Source of the DNA: Agrobacterium tumefaciens str. B6
GTDB taxonomy: Bacteria > Pseudomonadota > Alphaproteobacteria > Rhizobiales > Rhizobiaceae
Reading direction: 5' to 3'
Assembly (NCBI RefSeq): GCF_001541315.1
Contig: NZ_LMVK01000011.1
Coordinates: 1 to 64,000, forward strand
DNA: 64,000 nucleotides
The position numbers and the translations under genes are program-made. Positions 50,567 to 59,325 of the stretch are shown here, piece after piece. Below the pieces are notes generated by a model, which had not been told where the DNA came from, searched no databases, and worked only from the letters and a program-made list of their open reading frames with translations. Each line of letters opens with the position of its first letter. Position 1 is the stretch's first letter.

Positions 50567-52405
50567 TCAGGCCGAAGCCATTTGAGGTGTCTGCGTATCA
50601 CCGCCAGCGACTGACGGAACAAGATGGCAGGCGGCGAAATCCTGGCTGCCTCGCACAGTCAGAACAGGCTGAAGGCTGCCACATTTTTCCATCGCACGCG
50701 GACAGCGCGACTTGAAGCTGCAACCGGTGGGAATATTGATCGGGCTTGGCGGTTCGCCTTCGAGAAGGCAATCTTCCGGCTGGTAACGGCGTTCCTCAAG
50801 CGTTGGCATCGCGCTTAGAAGCGCCATGGTATAGGGATGGCCAGGATCGAAGAACAACCGCTCATTGTCGGCCAGTTCGAAGACCTCGCCGAGGTACATC
50901 ACAGCGACACGGTTGCAAACCTTGCGGACCATCGCGAGGTCGTGGGAGATGAAGATGTAGGTGAGGTTGTATTCTTTCTGCAGTTTCTGGAAAAGATCGA
51001 GCAGCTTGAATTGTTCCGTCTGGTCGAGCGCAGACAACGTCTCGTCCATAATGAGAATTTCCGGCTCCAGAACGAGCGCCCGCGCGACATTGATCCGCTG
51101 GCGCTGGCCGGCGCTCAGCCCTATCGGCAGCTCTTCATAGAGATCGGAGGACAGGCCGACTTCGCCCATCACCTTGAGTACGCGTTCGCGAATCTTGGCG
51201 CCGTCTATCCATCCATGAGTGCGAAGCGGGCCTTCCAGCATCCTGCCCACAGATGTGCGTGGCGGAAGCGAGCCGAACGGATCCTGCAGAACCATCTGCA
51301 GCTTCTTGCGGAAGGAAAGAAGCTCCTTGCCGCTAAGGGTTGCGATATCATTGTCACCGCACAGGACCTGGCCGGAACTTGGCAATTCCAACCGGCTGAG
51401 AAGCCGCATCAGTGTGGATTTGCCGCAGCCGGACTCACCGACAATTGCAAAGCTATCGCCACGGCGCACATCGAAGGTGACATTTCTGACGGCCCGCACG
51501 TGATTGAAACCGCCAAAGCCGGTTTTCTTTCTAACCTTGTAGATTTGCGATGCGTCGCGCAAACTCAAGACTGTTTCGCGCTTGTCGTTCAGGCGCGGGA
51601 TTTCGCTTTTCTCGATCCAGATCTTCGGCGTCTGCTGGACAAGGTCCTTCGTGTAGGCGTGGGCAGGCGACGCAATCAGCCGCTCGGTCTCCTGCTCCTC
51701 GATGATGCGGCCTTCCTCCATCACCAGCATCCTGTCACAGGCTTCCCGGGCAACCGGCAGGGAAGAGGAGACGAACAAGACGGCCGTGTCGAAGCTCGAA
51801 GTCAGTTCCTTCATCAGACGGATGACTTGAGCGGCAACGGTGACGTCGAGCGGTTGAGTCACATTGTCGGCGATGAGAAGCGCAGGATTGGTAACCAGAG
51901 CATCGACGATCAGGGCGCGCTGCATCATGCCACCGGAGAATTGCGAGGGGTAATCGCTGAAACGGCTGCGGGCAGATGGAATGCGGACCGCCTCAAGCAA
52001 CTCGATTGTTCTCTTTTCCGCTTCCTGCCGGGAGGTGCCTGGCACGACGGCACGCAGCTTCTCCACGATTTGAGAACCAACTGGCAAGGTTGGATCGAGG
52101 GCGCCCATCGGGTTGGAGCCAACATAGGCGACACGCCGGCGCAGGACGCGCATCTCGCTCTCAGTGATGCCGTAAATATCCTTTCCTTCGAAGAGCACGC
52201 TTCCGGATTGCAGGGCGAGCGGCGCTTCCAGCCAGTTGACGACGGCTTTTGACAAGACCGTTTTACCAGCACCGCTGGCACCAACGACGCCAACGATCTC
52301 GCGCGGCGCAATGCTGAAAGAAATATCATCAAGGATGATCTTCGCCTCGACCCCACGTCGAGCGGTAACAGTGACATTCGTGAGTTGGAGAAGCGGCTGG
52401 TTCAT
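50567..52405 (-). CDS. Peptide-type ABC transporter double ATPase with a degenerate first domain
   Basis: 612 aa from ATG 52405, coupled to the permease stop (TGATG). Domain 1 has Walker A GASGAGKT and signature FSGGMMQR, but the Q-loop is VGSNPMG (normally xFQDP), the Walker B glutamate is Asn (LLIADNVTQPLD) and the switch His is Ser (FVSSSLPV). Domain 2 is intact (GESGCGKST, VLQDPFGS, ILIMDETLSALD, ISHDLA) with a signature LSAGQRQR and a C-terminal CSFKSRCPRAMEKC cluster. Hydrolysis should therefore occur only at the site formed by the domain 2 Walker motifs and domain 1 signature. Confidence 0.9.
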   Translation of the reverse strand: MNQPLLQLTNVTVTARRGVEAKIILDDISFSIAPREIVGVVGASGAGKTVLSKAVVNWLEAPLALQSGSVLFEGKDIYGITESEMRVLRRRVAYVGSNPMGALDPTLPVGSQIVEKLRAVVPGTSRQEAEKRTIELLEAVRIPSARSRFSDYPSQFSGGMMQRALIVDALVTNPALLIADNVTQPLDVTVAAQVIRLMKELTSSFDTAVLFVSSSLPVAREACDRMLVMEEGRIIEEQETERLIASPAHAYTKDLVQQTPKIWIEKSEIPRLNDKRETVLSLRDASQIYKVRKKTGFGGFNHVRAVRNVTFDVRRGDSFAIVGESGCGKSTLMRLLSRLELPSSGQVLCGDNDIATLSGKELLSFRKKLQMVLQDPFGSLPPRTSVGRMLEGPLRTHGWIDGAKIRERVLKVMGEVGLSSDLYEELPIGLSAGQRQRINVARALVLEPEILIMDETLSALDQTEQFKLLDLFQKLQKEYNLTYIFISHDLAMVRKVCNRVAVMYLGEVFELADNERLFFDPGHPYTMALLSAMPTLEERRYQPEDCLLEGEPPSPINIPTGCSFKSRCPRAMEKCGSLQPVLTVRGSQDFAACHLVPSVAGGDTQTPQMASA

Positions 52406-53322
52406 CACTCTGACCCTCCGTGAATGGTGTTTCGGGCGCGCTCCAGCGACGCACCGATAAGATTGATGCTGGTCAATGTCAGGCCAAGGAACACGCCGGG
52501 CATGGTGGCGATCCACCAGGCATTGAGAAGATACTTCCGGCCATCCGCGATGATATTGCCGAAGGTCGGGGTCGGCGGCTGGACGCCCAGGCCGAGGAAG
52601 CCGAGGGTCGATTCAAAAATCATCATTCGGGCCACATCAAGCACGGAGGTAAAGATCACCGGCGGGAGCAGCAGCGGCAGAAGCAAGCCGATGATTATGC
52701 GAGCATCGGTCGAGCCACCCAGCCTTGCTGCGCGCACGTATTCCCGTTGTCTCTCCGTCATCACGATACTGCGCATGATGCGCGCGTAGACCGGCCAGCT
52801 CGACAGGCCGAGGACAAGAACGATAGCGGGAATTGTCGGGCGTGAGACACCAAGGACGGCGATCGCCAGAATGATCATCGGTATTGAAAGCTGCGCGTCT
52901 GTAAGACGCATGATCAGCATGTCTATGCGGCCGCCGAAATATCCGGCGATGGTTCCGAGGGCGCAACCAATGATGAGCGTCACGGCAACAGAGACGATGC
53001 CGATCAGGAAAGAATAGCGCAGGCCGACAAGCGAGCGAACCAGCATGTCGCGGCCGATCTGGTCAGTGCCGAGCGGATGGGCCCAGCTCCAGTTGTCTCC
53101 GATGAAAAGCGGTGGCAGGAGGCGCGCCTTCACATCCATCTTGGTGGGGTCGATACCGCTGATTTCAGGATAAAGAGCGGCTGCGATCGCAAGCAGGAGG
53201 AAGACTGCAAGGCCGATGCGAAAACCGGGCGTTGAGGCGGCGCGGTCAAAGATGCGCCGTGCAATCGAGCGGCCTGCGGCCTTCGATATGAGCGGGGTGT
53301 TGAGTGCCGATGTGATGGACAT
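52405..53322 (-). CDS. ABC transporter permease, DppC type
   Basis: 305 aa with six helices. LGTDQIGRDMLVRSLVGLRYSFLIG is the DppC signature and REYVRAARLGGSTDARIIIGLLLPLLLPPV is the EAA loop. The ATG at 53322 overlaps the stop of the DppB-type permease (TGATG). Confidence 0.93.
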   Translation of the reverse strand: MSITSALNTPLISKAAGRSIARRIFDRAASTPGFRIGLAVFLLLAIAAALYPEISGIDPTKMDVKARLLPPLFIGDNWSWAHPLGTDQIGRDMLVRSLVGLRYSFLIGIVSVAVTLIIGCALGTIAGYFGGRIDMLIMRLTDAQLSIPMIILAIAVLGVSRPTIPAIVLVLGLSSWPVYARIMRSIVMTERQREYVRAARLGGSTDARIIIGLLLPLLLPPVIFTSVLDVARMMIFESTLGFLGLGVQPPTPTFGNIIADGRKYLLNAWWIATMPGVFLGLTLTSINLIGASLERARNTIHGGSE

Positions 53323-54302
53323 CAATATTCAAGCCTCGGATCGATGGTGGTTGCGACGAGATCGACAATGATGTTGATCAGGACAAAAATTGCACTGGTG
53401 ACGATGGCAATGCCCTGGATCAGGGGGAAGTCGCGCTGCAGCACGGCGTTGATGGTGAGAAGACCCAGTCCTGGATAATCAAAGATGTATTCGACGATAA
53501 TGACGCCGCCGAGAAGGCCCGAGAACTGCACGCCGAGCAGATTGAGCAACGGTACCGAGGCATTGCGCAGCGCGTGGTTGGAAATGATCCGAGCCTGGCT
53601 CAGGCCACGCACGCGTCCGACCGAAACATAGGGCTCCATCATCTGCCCCGACACGGAACTGACCAGCGTGCGGATCAGGACCGGCGACAATTCGACCGCC
53701 AGTACGATGGCAGGCAGTATCGTATAGGCAAAGCCCTGATAGCCGATCGCTGGCAGCCAGCCGAGCTTGACTGAGAAGAGCAGTGCCAGAACGATGCCGA
53801 GCCAGAAATTCGGCAGTGAGATGAAGACCGAGGAAATGTAGAATGCCAGCTTGTCGGGCCATCTGCCGATCGACAGTCCACCGGCAATGCCGACGATCGC
53901 CGAAAAGATCAGCGCGATCACCAGTGTAACGGCAGCAAGCTGGAGCGTCATTGGCAGGGCGTCGAAAATCAGGTCGAAGACCTTTGCGCGCTCGCCGCGG
54001 GTCGTGTCGTTGAATGTGGCTCCACCTGTCGACGCGCCGTTCGCCGGGCGCACGAAGGATTGACCGAGATCGCCGCGAACGACGCCGCTCATATACCGGC
54101 CGAATTGCACGGGGATGGGATCGCGCAGGCCCATATCAGTCGCGATCTTCTCAATCAGCGCCTCGGGCGCCATGCCGCCCGCCATGAGGCGCACCGGATC
54201 TCCCGGCACCACCCGCAACAGGGTGAAGATCAGCAGGGAGACGAGGAATATGATGATGACGCCTTGGAAAAGGCGCCGCACCAGGAAGTTCACGGCAAAC
54301 AT
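53322..54302 (-). CDS. ABC transporter permease, DppB type
   Basis: 326 aa. N-terminal NFLVRRLFQGVIIIFLVSLLIFTLLRVVPGDPVRLMAGG and the EAA loop EPYVSVGRVRGLSQARIISNHALRNASVPLLNLLGV identify the class. It is separated from the receptor gene by 75 bases that hold a strong hairpin. Confidence 0.93.
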   Translation of the reverse strand: MFAVNFLVRRLFQGVIIIFLVSLLIFTLLRVVPGDPVRLMAGGMAPEALIEKIATDMGLRDPIPVQFGRYMSGVVRGDLGQSFVRPANGASTGGATFNDTTRGERAKVFDLIFDALPMTLQLAAVTLVIALIFSAIVGIAGGLSIGRWPDKLAFYISSVFISLPNFWLGIVLALLFSVKLGWLPAIGYQGFAYTILPAIVLAVELSPVLIRTLVSSVSGQMMEPYVSVGRVRGLSQARIISNHALRNASVPLLNLLGVQFSGLLGGVIIVEYIFDYPGLGLLTINAVLQRDFPLIQGIAIVTSAIFVLINIIVDLVATTIDPRLEY

Positions 54303-54336
54303 TCAGCCACTCCGCTCGGAAACTCACGTGAAAGTC

Positions 54337-54366
54337 TGCACGCCCCCTCAGGAAAGGTGGCGTGCA
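54337..54366 (-). promoter_or_regulatory. Stem-loop between the receptor and permease genes
   Basis: Arms TGCACGCCCCCT and AGGTGGCGTGCA (11 of 12 paired) with a six-base loop. It lies 12 bases after the receptor stop and lacks a T tract, so it fits an mRNA stabiliser. Confidence 0.6.
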
Positions 54367-54377
54367 CATGAATGCCG

Positions 54378-55961
54378 TCAGGCAGCTGGTTTGGCGGCGT
54401 CGATCGATCCGTCCGGATAGATGTACATGCCTTCAAAGTCCTTCTGCATGGCGTGGATCATTACCGAGGTGAACAAGGAAAGCGCCGGCATTTTTGAGGC
54501 TATGAGCGGCATGGTTTCCTCCTCGAGGATTTTCTTGCGTTCCTCCAAAGTTGGTGCCGAACGCTCCTTGTCGAGACTGGCATCGATATCCTTATCCTCG
54601 ATGCCGCAGATGCGGTGAGAAGTGGAGTGGAAATGGGTGCGCAGCACGAGGTCCGGTTCCGGAGAGGCCGTCGACCAGCCGCAATCGACCATGTGCCCCG
54701 GGCCGCCGCCGGGCCGATGATAAAGCTGCTCGTTCCAGGCTGCGGGCTCAAGGACGGTTAGGCTGACGTTGAAGCCCTGCTCCTGCAACATGGCCGTGAT
54801 CATCTCGCCATATTCCTTGGTCTTCGGGTAAAAACCGACAGAGGTAATGTATTCGAGCGGCGGTAGCCCTTTGCCGTTCGGGAAACCGGCTTCGGCGAGC
54901 AGGGCCTGTGCCTTTTCCGGGTTGAATTTCGGATAGTCGGGTAGATCGACGTAGCCGAACTTGACCGGCGATACGAAGTTGGATGAGGCGTGGCCGGCCG
55001 ACCCCATCAACTCCATGATCATGTCCCGATCGATTGAATGGCAGGCCGCTAGACGGATACGCGGATCGTTAAAAGGTGGTTTCGAGCAGCGGAACCACAG
55101 ATACTTGTTTTCGACCGAAACGACCTTGTTGATGAATATCGCTGGATTGTCCTTGATCGAGTCCACCTGTTCCGGCTCCAGCCGCTCGACAATCGCAGCC
55201 TGACCATTCATCAACGACAGCATTCGGGTGGTGGAGTCACCGGTGAAGGTGAAGTTGATGCCGGGAATGGCGGGTTTGCCTTTAAAATAGCCGTCATAGG
55301 CCTCCATCACGGTGTCGTTGCCGCGCTGTTCGACAAACTTGAACGGGCCGGTCCCGTTGAGCCGCTGGGAGAGTGGTCCACCGGGTCCGCCGGCTATATC
55401 CTTGGCTGACATGATCGGCAGGAAGGATGCGAGGAAGATGAAGAGGTGGGCCGGATAGCCGCCCTTCGATGTGTCGATGATGACGGTGAAGTCATCAGGT
55501 GTTTCGATGCTCAGGGTTTCGGTGGGGCCGGGATACCACTGTGCCGGCCGGTCCGCCCGCGAACCATATTCAAAGGTTGCCTTGACATCTTCCGCCTTGA
55601 ACGGCTTGCCGTCATGGAACACGATGCCTTCGCGCAGTTTGATCTGAAGACGGTGCGGATCAAGCAGCTTGATGTCGGTTGCCAATTCGTAGACGACCGC
55701 ACCTGGGTCGTCGAGCTTCATTGGCGTGCGGGTGAGGAAACCCATCACGAAACCTTCGATGTTCTTCTGCGACAGTGTGGTGTGAGCGGTCGGGTCCCAG
55801 TTGCCGGTGATGTTTTCAGCCGACAGGAAGGTCATCGTCTTGCCAGCCTGTGCAAAAGCCGACGAAATGAAAAAGTCAGGATTGATCTGCATATAGCCGG
55901 CGACGGCGGCGGCGCCAACAGAGCCTTGAAGGAAGCGGCGGCGACTGAATTCTGAACCCAT
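54378..55961 (-). CDS. ABC transporter solute-binding protein, family 5, Tat-exported
   Basis: 527 aa. Leader FSRRRFLQGSVGAAAVAGYM with a twin arginine, then family 5 sequences LREGIVFHDGKPFKAEDVKATFEYG and a long two-lobed mature part. ATG 55961 has AAAAGGGGAAC upstream. It is the first gene of the 12-kb operon ending in eutBC; the ligand is likely a peptide-like or N-acylated amino-alcohol, inferred only from the enzymes downstream. Confidence 0.92.
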   Translation of the reverse strand: MGSEFSRRRFLQGSVGAAAVAGYMQINPDFFISSAFAQAGKTMTFLSAENITGNWDPTAHTTLSQKNIEGFVMGFLTRTPMKLDDPGAVVYELATDIKLLDPHRLQIKLREGIVFHDGKPFKAEDVKATFEYGSRADRPAQWYPGPTETLSIETPDDFTVIIDTSKGGYPAHLFIFLASFLPIMSAKDIAGGPGGPLSQRLNGTGPFKFVEQRGNDTVMEAYDGYFKGKPAIPGINFTFTGDSTTRMLSLMNGQAAIVERLEPEQVDSIKDNPAIFINKVVSVENKYLWFRCSKPPFNDPRIRLAACHSIDRDMIMELMGSAGHASSNFVSPVKFGYVDLPDYPKFNPEKAQALLAEAGFPNGKGLPPLEYITSVGFYPKTKEYGEMITAMLQEQGFNVSLTVLEPAAWNEQLYHRPGGGPGHMVDCGWSTASPEPDLVLRTHFHSTSHRICGIEDKDIDASLDKERSAPTLEERKKILEEETMPLIASKMPALSLFTSVMIHAMQKDFEGMYIYPDGSIDAAKPAA

Positions 55962-55989
55962 CGAGTTCCCCTTTTCTATTTTGAGCAAA

Positions 55990-56025
55990 CCGTCAAATCA
56001 GTCAAAACGGTCAAATCAGTCATAA
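55990..56025. promoter_or_regulatory. Tandem 18-base direct repeat, candidate DeoR operator
   Basis: Two adjacent copies, CCGTCAAATCAGTCAAAA and CGGTCAAATCAGTCATAA, differ at two positions. They lie 29 bases upstream of the receptor start, in the position expected for a repressor of the operon. DeoR proteins commonly bind direct repeats. Confidence 0.55.
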
Positions 56026-56093
56026 GCAAAAGGCGTGCCAATTCGATTTTTCCGTCAAAACCCAGCTTGTGGTCAGTGTGATTTGTGGGATTT

Positions 56094-56108
56094 GACCATT
56101 TATTGGTC
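56094..56108. promoter_or_regulatory. Palindrome GACCA-TTTAT-TGGTC
   Basis: Five-base perfect arms about 70 bases upstream of the tandem repeats; the TTTGACC half is also present in the repeats (reverse strand). It may be a further site for the same regulator or for an activator. Confidence 0.4.
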
Positions 56109-56382
56109 GATTGAGAAAGAATTAGTCGACAGGCGCGACCGCTGAAAGCGCTAGCGTGGCTGTTCCCCTTTAGAGACACTGATCCTTGCTGCCCGTGGCC
56201 AGACGGCACGCGGGACAAAGATCACCGGCGCCTGCAGGCGGGGGTGCTTCTGGAGCTTGGGTGAAGACTTCGTTTTTATACAGGCCCTATTCAAAGCGAA
56301 CAGGCAGTTTTCGGGGCAATGCCGAGCAGCACGTCTTGCTGCATGCAGATTTTTGTGCGGGTTACGGTGGCGTTTAGCGGTG

Positions 56383-57537
56383 TTACCAAGCATCCTCGTA
56401 GATGCCGGCAACATCCGATAGCGACATCTCGCGCGGATTGTTGACCAGCAGGCGGGTCTGCTCCATTGCGTTTTCAGCCAGCAGAGGAATTCCCTCCTTT
56501 GGAATTCCGACATCCCTCAGCCGTACAGGAAGATTAAGGCGCGCGGGCAGCATCGCGAGTCCTTCGATGAATCCGGATAGACGCTCCATCTGGTCGGCAG
56601 ATTGGAGATGCGCAAAAAGGTACGGTGCCAGTTCCGCATAAGAATCGCCGCACGCTGGTGCATTGAAGCGCAACACGTGCGGCAGTACCAGGCTGTTGGA
56701 AAGACCGTGGGGAACGTGGTAGCGGCCGCCGATCGGATAGGCGAGAGCATGTACGGCCGCGACGGGCGAATTGGCAAAGGCCTGCCCGGCCAACATGGAA
56801 CCTAGCAACATCGACTGTCTGGCGGCGAGATCGGCTCCGTTCTCAACCGCTATTGTGATGTTTGCCCCGAGAAGACGGAGAGCTTCCTTTGCAAGAACGC
56901 GGGAAACCACATTGTTGTTTGCACTGGCGGACGTAAACGCTTCTATGGCGTGGACCATCGCGTCAATCCCCGTCGCTGCGGTCACAGCCGGCGGAAGACC
57001 GATCGTCAGGTTCGCGTCGAGAACAGCGGCGTCCGGCAGCAGGACCGGTGATACAACCCCCTGTTTTTGATCTGCCCCGGTGGTAACGATGGAAATGGGC
57101 GTGACTTCCGATCCGGTCCCCGCTGTTGTCGGCACAAGCACCAGCGGCAGACGGCCACCCGTCACCTTGCCAACGCCGTAAATATCCTCAAGTGCTTCGC
57201 CACTTCTGGCGAGAAGGGCGACGAGCTTGGCGACATCGAGTGATGAGCCGCCGCCGATGCCCAGCACGCCTGTAACGCCAAATTCGATCGCCTGCGCCAG
57301 GGCGGCGTGAATGATGGCTTCCGGTGGGTCGGCGATAACGCCGGCGAAGATTGACGTTTCAGCGCCGGTTTCCGCAAGGTGGGCGAGGGCCGGCTGAGCG
57401 AGCCCTGCCTTCACGACCCCGTCGTCCGAAACCACCAGAACCCGCGACCCGAGCAGGGCGCGAAGCTCCGAAATCCGTGCGATGGAGCCCGGTCCCGCGA
57501 TGATCTGCGGGACGGTTGTGAAGGTGAATGAGGACAT
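56383..57537 (-). CDS. Iron-containing alcohol dehydrogenase
   Basis: 384 aa group III dehydrogenase. NAD-binding GIGGGSSLDVAKLVALLA, LVLVPTTAGTGSEVTPISI, and metal-binding ATGIDAMVHAIEAFTSASAN and HALAYPIGGRYHVPHGLSNSLVLPHVLRF with the expected Asp and three His. ATG 57537 begins 12 bases after the nitrilase stop. As the last gene of the Urt operon it probably converts the alcohol or aldehyde product of the nitrile/amide route; reaction direction is unknown. Confidence 0.88.
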   Translation of the reverse strand: MSSFTFTTVPQIIAGPGSIARISELRALLGSRVLVVSDDGVVKAGLAQPALAHLAETGAETSIFAGVIADPPEAIIHAALAQAIEFGVTGVLGIGGGSSLDVAKLVALLARSGEALEDIYGVGKVTGGRLPLVLVPTTAGTGSEVTPISIVTTGADQKQGVVSPVLLPDAAVLDANLTIGLPPAVTAATGIDAMVHAIEAFTSASANNNVVSRVLAKEALRLLGANITIAVENGADLAARQSMLLGSMLAGQAFANSPVAAVHALAYPIGGRYHVPHGLSNSLVLPHVLRFNAPACGDSYAELAPYLFAHLQSADQMERLSGFIEGLAMLPARLNLPVRLRDVGIPKEGIPLLAENAMEQTRLLVNNPREMSLSDVAGIYEDAW

Positions 57538-57548
57538 CGGGCCGCCTT

Positions 57549-59288
57549 TCACTGGTGCCATTTGACCAGAGGCTGATAATGATGCGGCTGACGCATGACG
57601 ACAAGGTCCTTTCGCCTGACGATGTTTGTCGGATAGGGCGTGTCGAGATTGGTGGTATCGACGACAGCAGCGGCGATCCCCTGCTCATCGAGAATGGGCG
57701 ATTCCTGACGGGGAAAGGCAAAGGAATCCGGCCCAAAGACTGCGCTCTTGCCCAGATATCCCCTTTCCGTGTCCAGCACATTGGCAAAGGCGAAATAGAC
57801 GTTGTTTTCGCCACCGCGCACCCGTAGCGCATGCCAATGAAAAGGATCTGCCCCTTTGGGGATCGGATAGTTGTGCGGGATCTTGGTGCCCGCATGGCTG
57901 CCGGTGAATATTCCGGCGATTGCAGAAGGGCAGGCGACCAGATCGCAGCCCATCAGCGAAAGCGAGCGGATAGCTTCCGGATAAAGCGCGTCATGCCCGA
58001 TCGCGAGACCCACCCGTCCGATGGCGAGATCGTAGATTTTCCAATCGTCGCCCGCCGTTGCCCAACTGTCGGCGACGCCCAGATGCGTCTTGCGATAGCT
58101 TCCCACCAATCCCTCGGGACCCGCAAGGACCGCGCTGTTGTAGACCTTGTCTCCGTCCGCTTCGGCAAACCCTGCGACGAGATAGAAACCGAGCTTCATT
58201 GCCAGGCGCACGAAGGCGGAGACCGTCGGGCCCGAAAGCGGTTCCGCCCGGGAACCGGGAGCCTCAAGCCCGGTCAGCGACAGTTCCGGGAAAACCAGAA
58301 TATCTGGCGCTGTGGTCGCCTTTGCCTCGGTGGCCAACGCGCTGATCTGGGCAATATTATCCGCTATCACCGGGGATGGGGCGAACTGGGCAACGGCTGC
58401 GCGCGATTTGCGCCCCGGCGGAATGGGCTGATAACCGTAGAGGCGGAAGTAGTCACCCGGATTCCAGGTGAAACTGTTGGTCATCATGTTCATGTAAAGC
58501 TCGGGCCGGCGCGACTCGAATACCGGTTCGCTCAGGACTTCGCGACGGCGCGCGCGGGCAAGATCGATCTGGCTATAGGCAATTCCGTCGCCTGTATCGA
58601 TCGCTGCTGCAACTGTCCCATCAGGCTCGATCACGCAGCTTCCTCCGGAGAACTGCACGGTTCTCTCCAGTCCCCACCTGTTGCTTTCGATGACATAGCA
58701 GGCGTTTTCGAAAGCGCGGTTGATCCAGTAGGGGGCGGGCGCGCGCTCCTGCAGCCAGTTGGAAATGTGGCAGATGACGTCGGCGCCGCCCAGGGCCTCC
58801 AGCCGCGCCGTTTCGAAGAAGTGCAGATCCATGCAGACCAGCATCGAAATTCGGCCGATTTCCGTTTCAAACACCTCATGTACGATATCGCCATTCGCAG
58901 CCCACTTTGGCTCAGCGATATACGGATGCGACTTGCGGTGCCGGCCAACGACGCCGTCCGGACCGATCAGAACGGCTGTGTTGTAATAGAGGTCGCTCGA
59001 CGGATCGACTTCCGGCATGCCGACGACGATATAGCAGCGGTGCTTGCGGGCAATCGCATGGAAAATATCGGTGGTCGGCCCGGGGACAGTCTCGACGAAA
59101 GGTTTCACCTCGGCCCTGTCGAACCAGCAATAGCCGGTCGTTCCCATTTCGGGCGTGACGATCAGGCGCGCCCCTGTCTGCGCCGCTTCCTCGCAAAGGG
59201 CCGTCAGCCTGTCGATATTGCGTGCCTTTTCGAACATGGTCGGTTCGAACTGGATAGTAGCGGCGGTGTAGCTCTGTGTGGATGTCAT
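57549..59288 (-). CDS. Tandem nitrilase-superfamily amidohydrolase, second domain inactive
   Basis: 579 aa with two carbon-nitrogen hydrolase domains. Domain 1 (about 7-270) has the full catalytic triad: Glu47 (VTPEMG), Lys119 (HRKSHPY) and Cys152 (VCMDLHFFET). Domain 2 (about 295-570) keeps Glu335 (FPELSLTG) and Lys400 (YRKTHLG), but the nucleophile position is Gly431 (LAIGHDALYPEA instead of LxICYD). So domain 1 should hydrolyse a nitrile or amide and domain 2 should be structural or regulatory. The start at 59288 is preferred (GGGAAC upstream). It lies 37 bases after urtE. Confidence 0.88.
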   Translation of the reverse strand: MTSTQSYTAATIQFEPTMFEKARNIDRLTALCEEAAQTGARLIVTPEMGTTGYCWFDRAEVKPFVETVPGPTTDIFHAIARKHRCYIVVGMPEVDPSSDLYYNTAVLIGPDGVVGRHRKSHPYIAEPKWAANGDIVHEVFETEIGRISMLVCMDLHFFETARLEALGGADVICHISNWLQERAPAPYWINRAFENACYVIESNRWGLERTVQFSGGSCVIEPDGTVAAAIDTGDGIAYSQIDLARARRREVLSEPVFESRRPELYMNMMTNSFTWNPGDYFRLYGYQPIPPGRKSRAAVAQFAPSPVIADNIAQISALATEAKATTAPDILVFPELSLTGLEAPGSRAEPLSGPTVSAFVRLAMKLGFYLVAGFAEADGDKVYNSAVLAGPEGLVGSYRKTHLGVADSWATAGDDWKIYDLAIGRVGLAIGHDALYPEAIRSLSLMGCDLVACPSAIAGIFTGSHAGTKIPHNYPIPKGADPFHWHALRVRGGENNVYFAFANVLDTERGYLGKSAVFGPDSFAFPRQESPILDEQGIAAAVVDTTNLDTPYPTNIVRRKDLVVMRQPHHYQPLVKWHQ

Positions 59289-59325
59289 GATTGTTCCCAT
59301 TGTCTCTGTGAAAGGTCGGCCTTTT

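Larger units (their letters stand above)
55962..56382. other. Promoter region of the ABC/eut operon and 3' region of the alcohol dehydrogenase gene
   Basis: 421 bases. It contains the tandem 18-base repeats (55990-56025) and the palindrome (56094-56108). Bases 56110-56382 show no gene, terminator or other recognisable feature. Confidence 0.5.
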
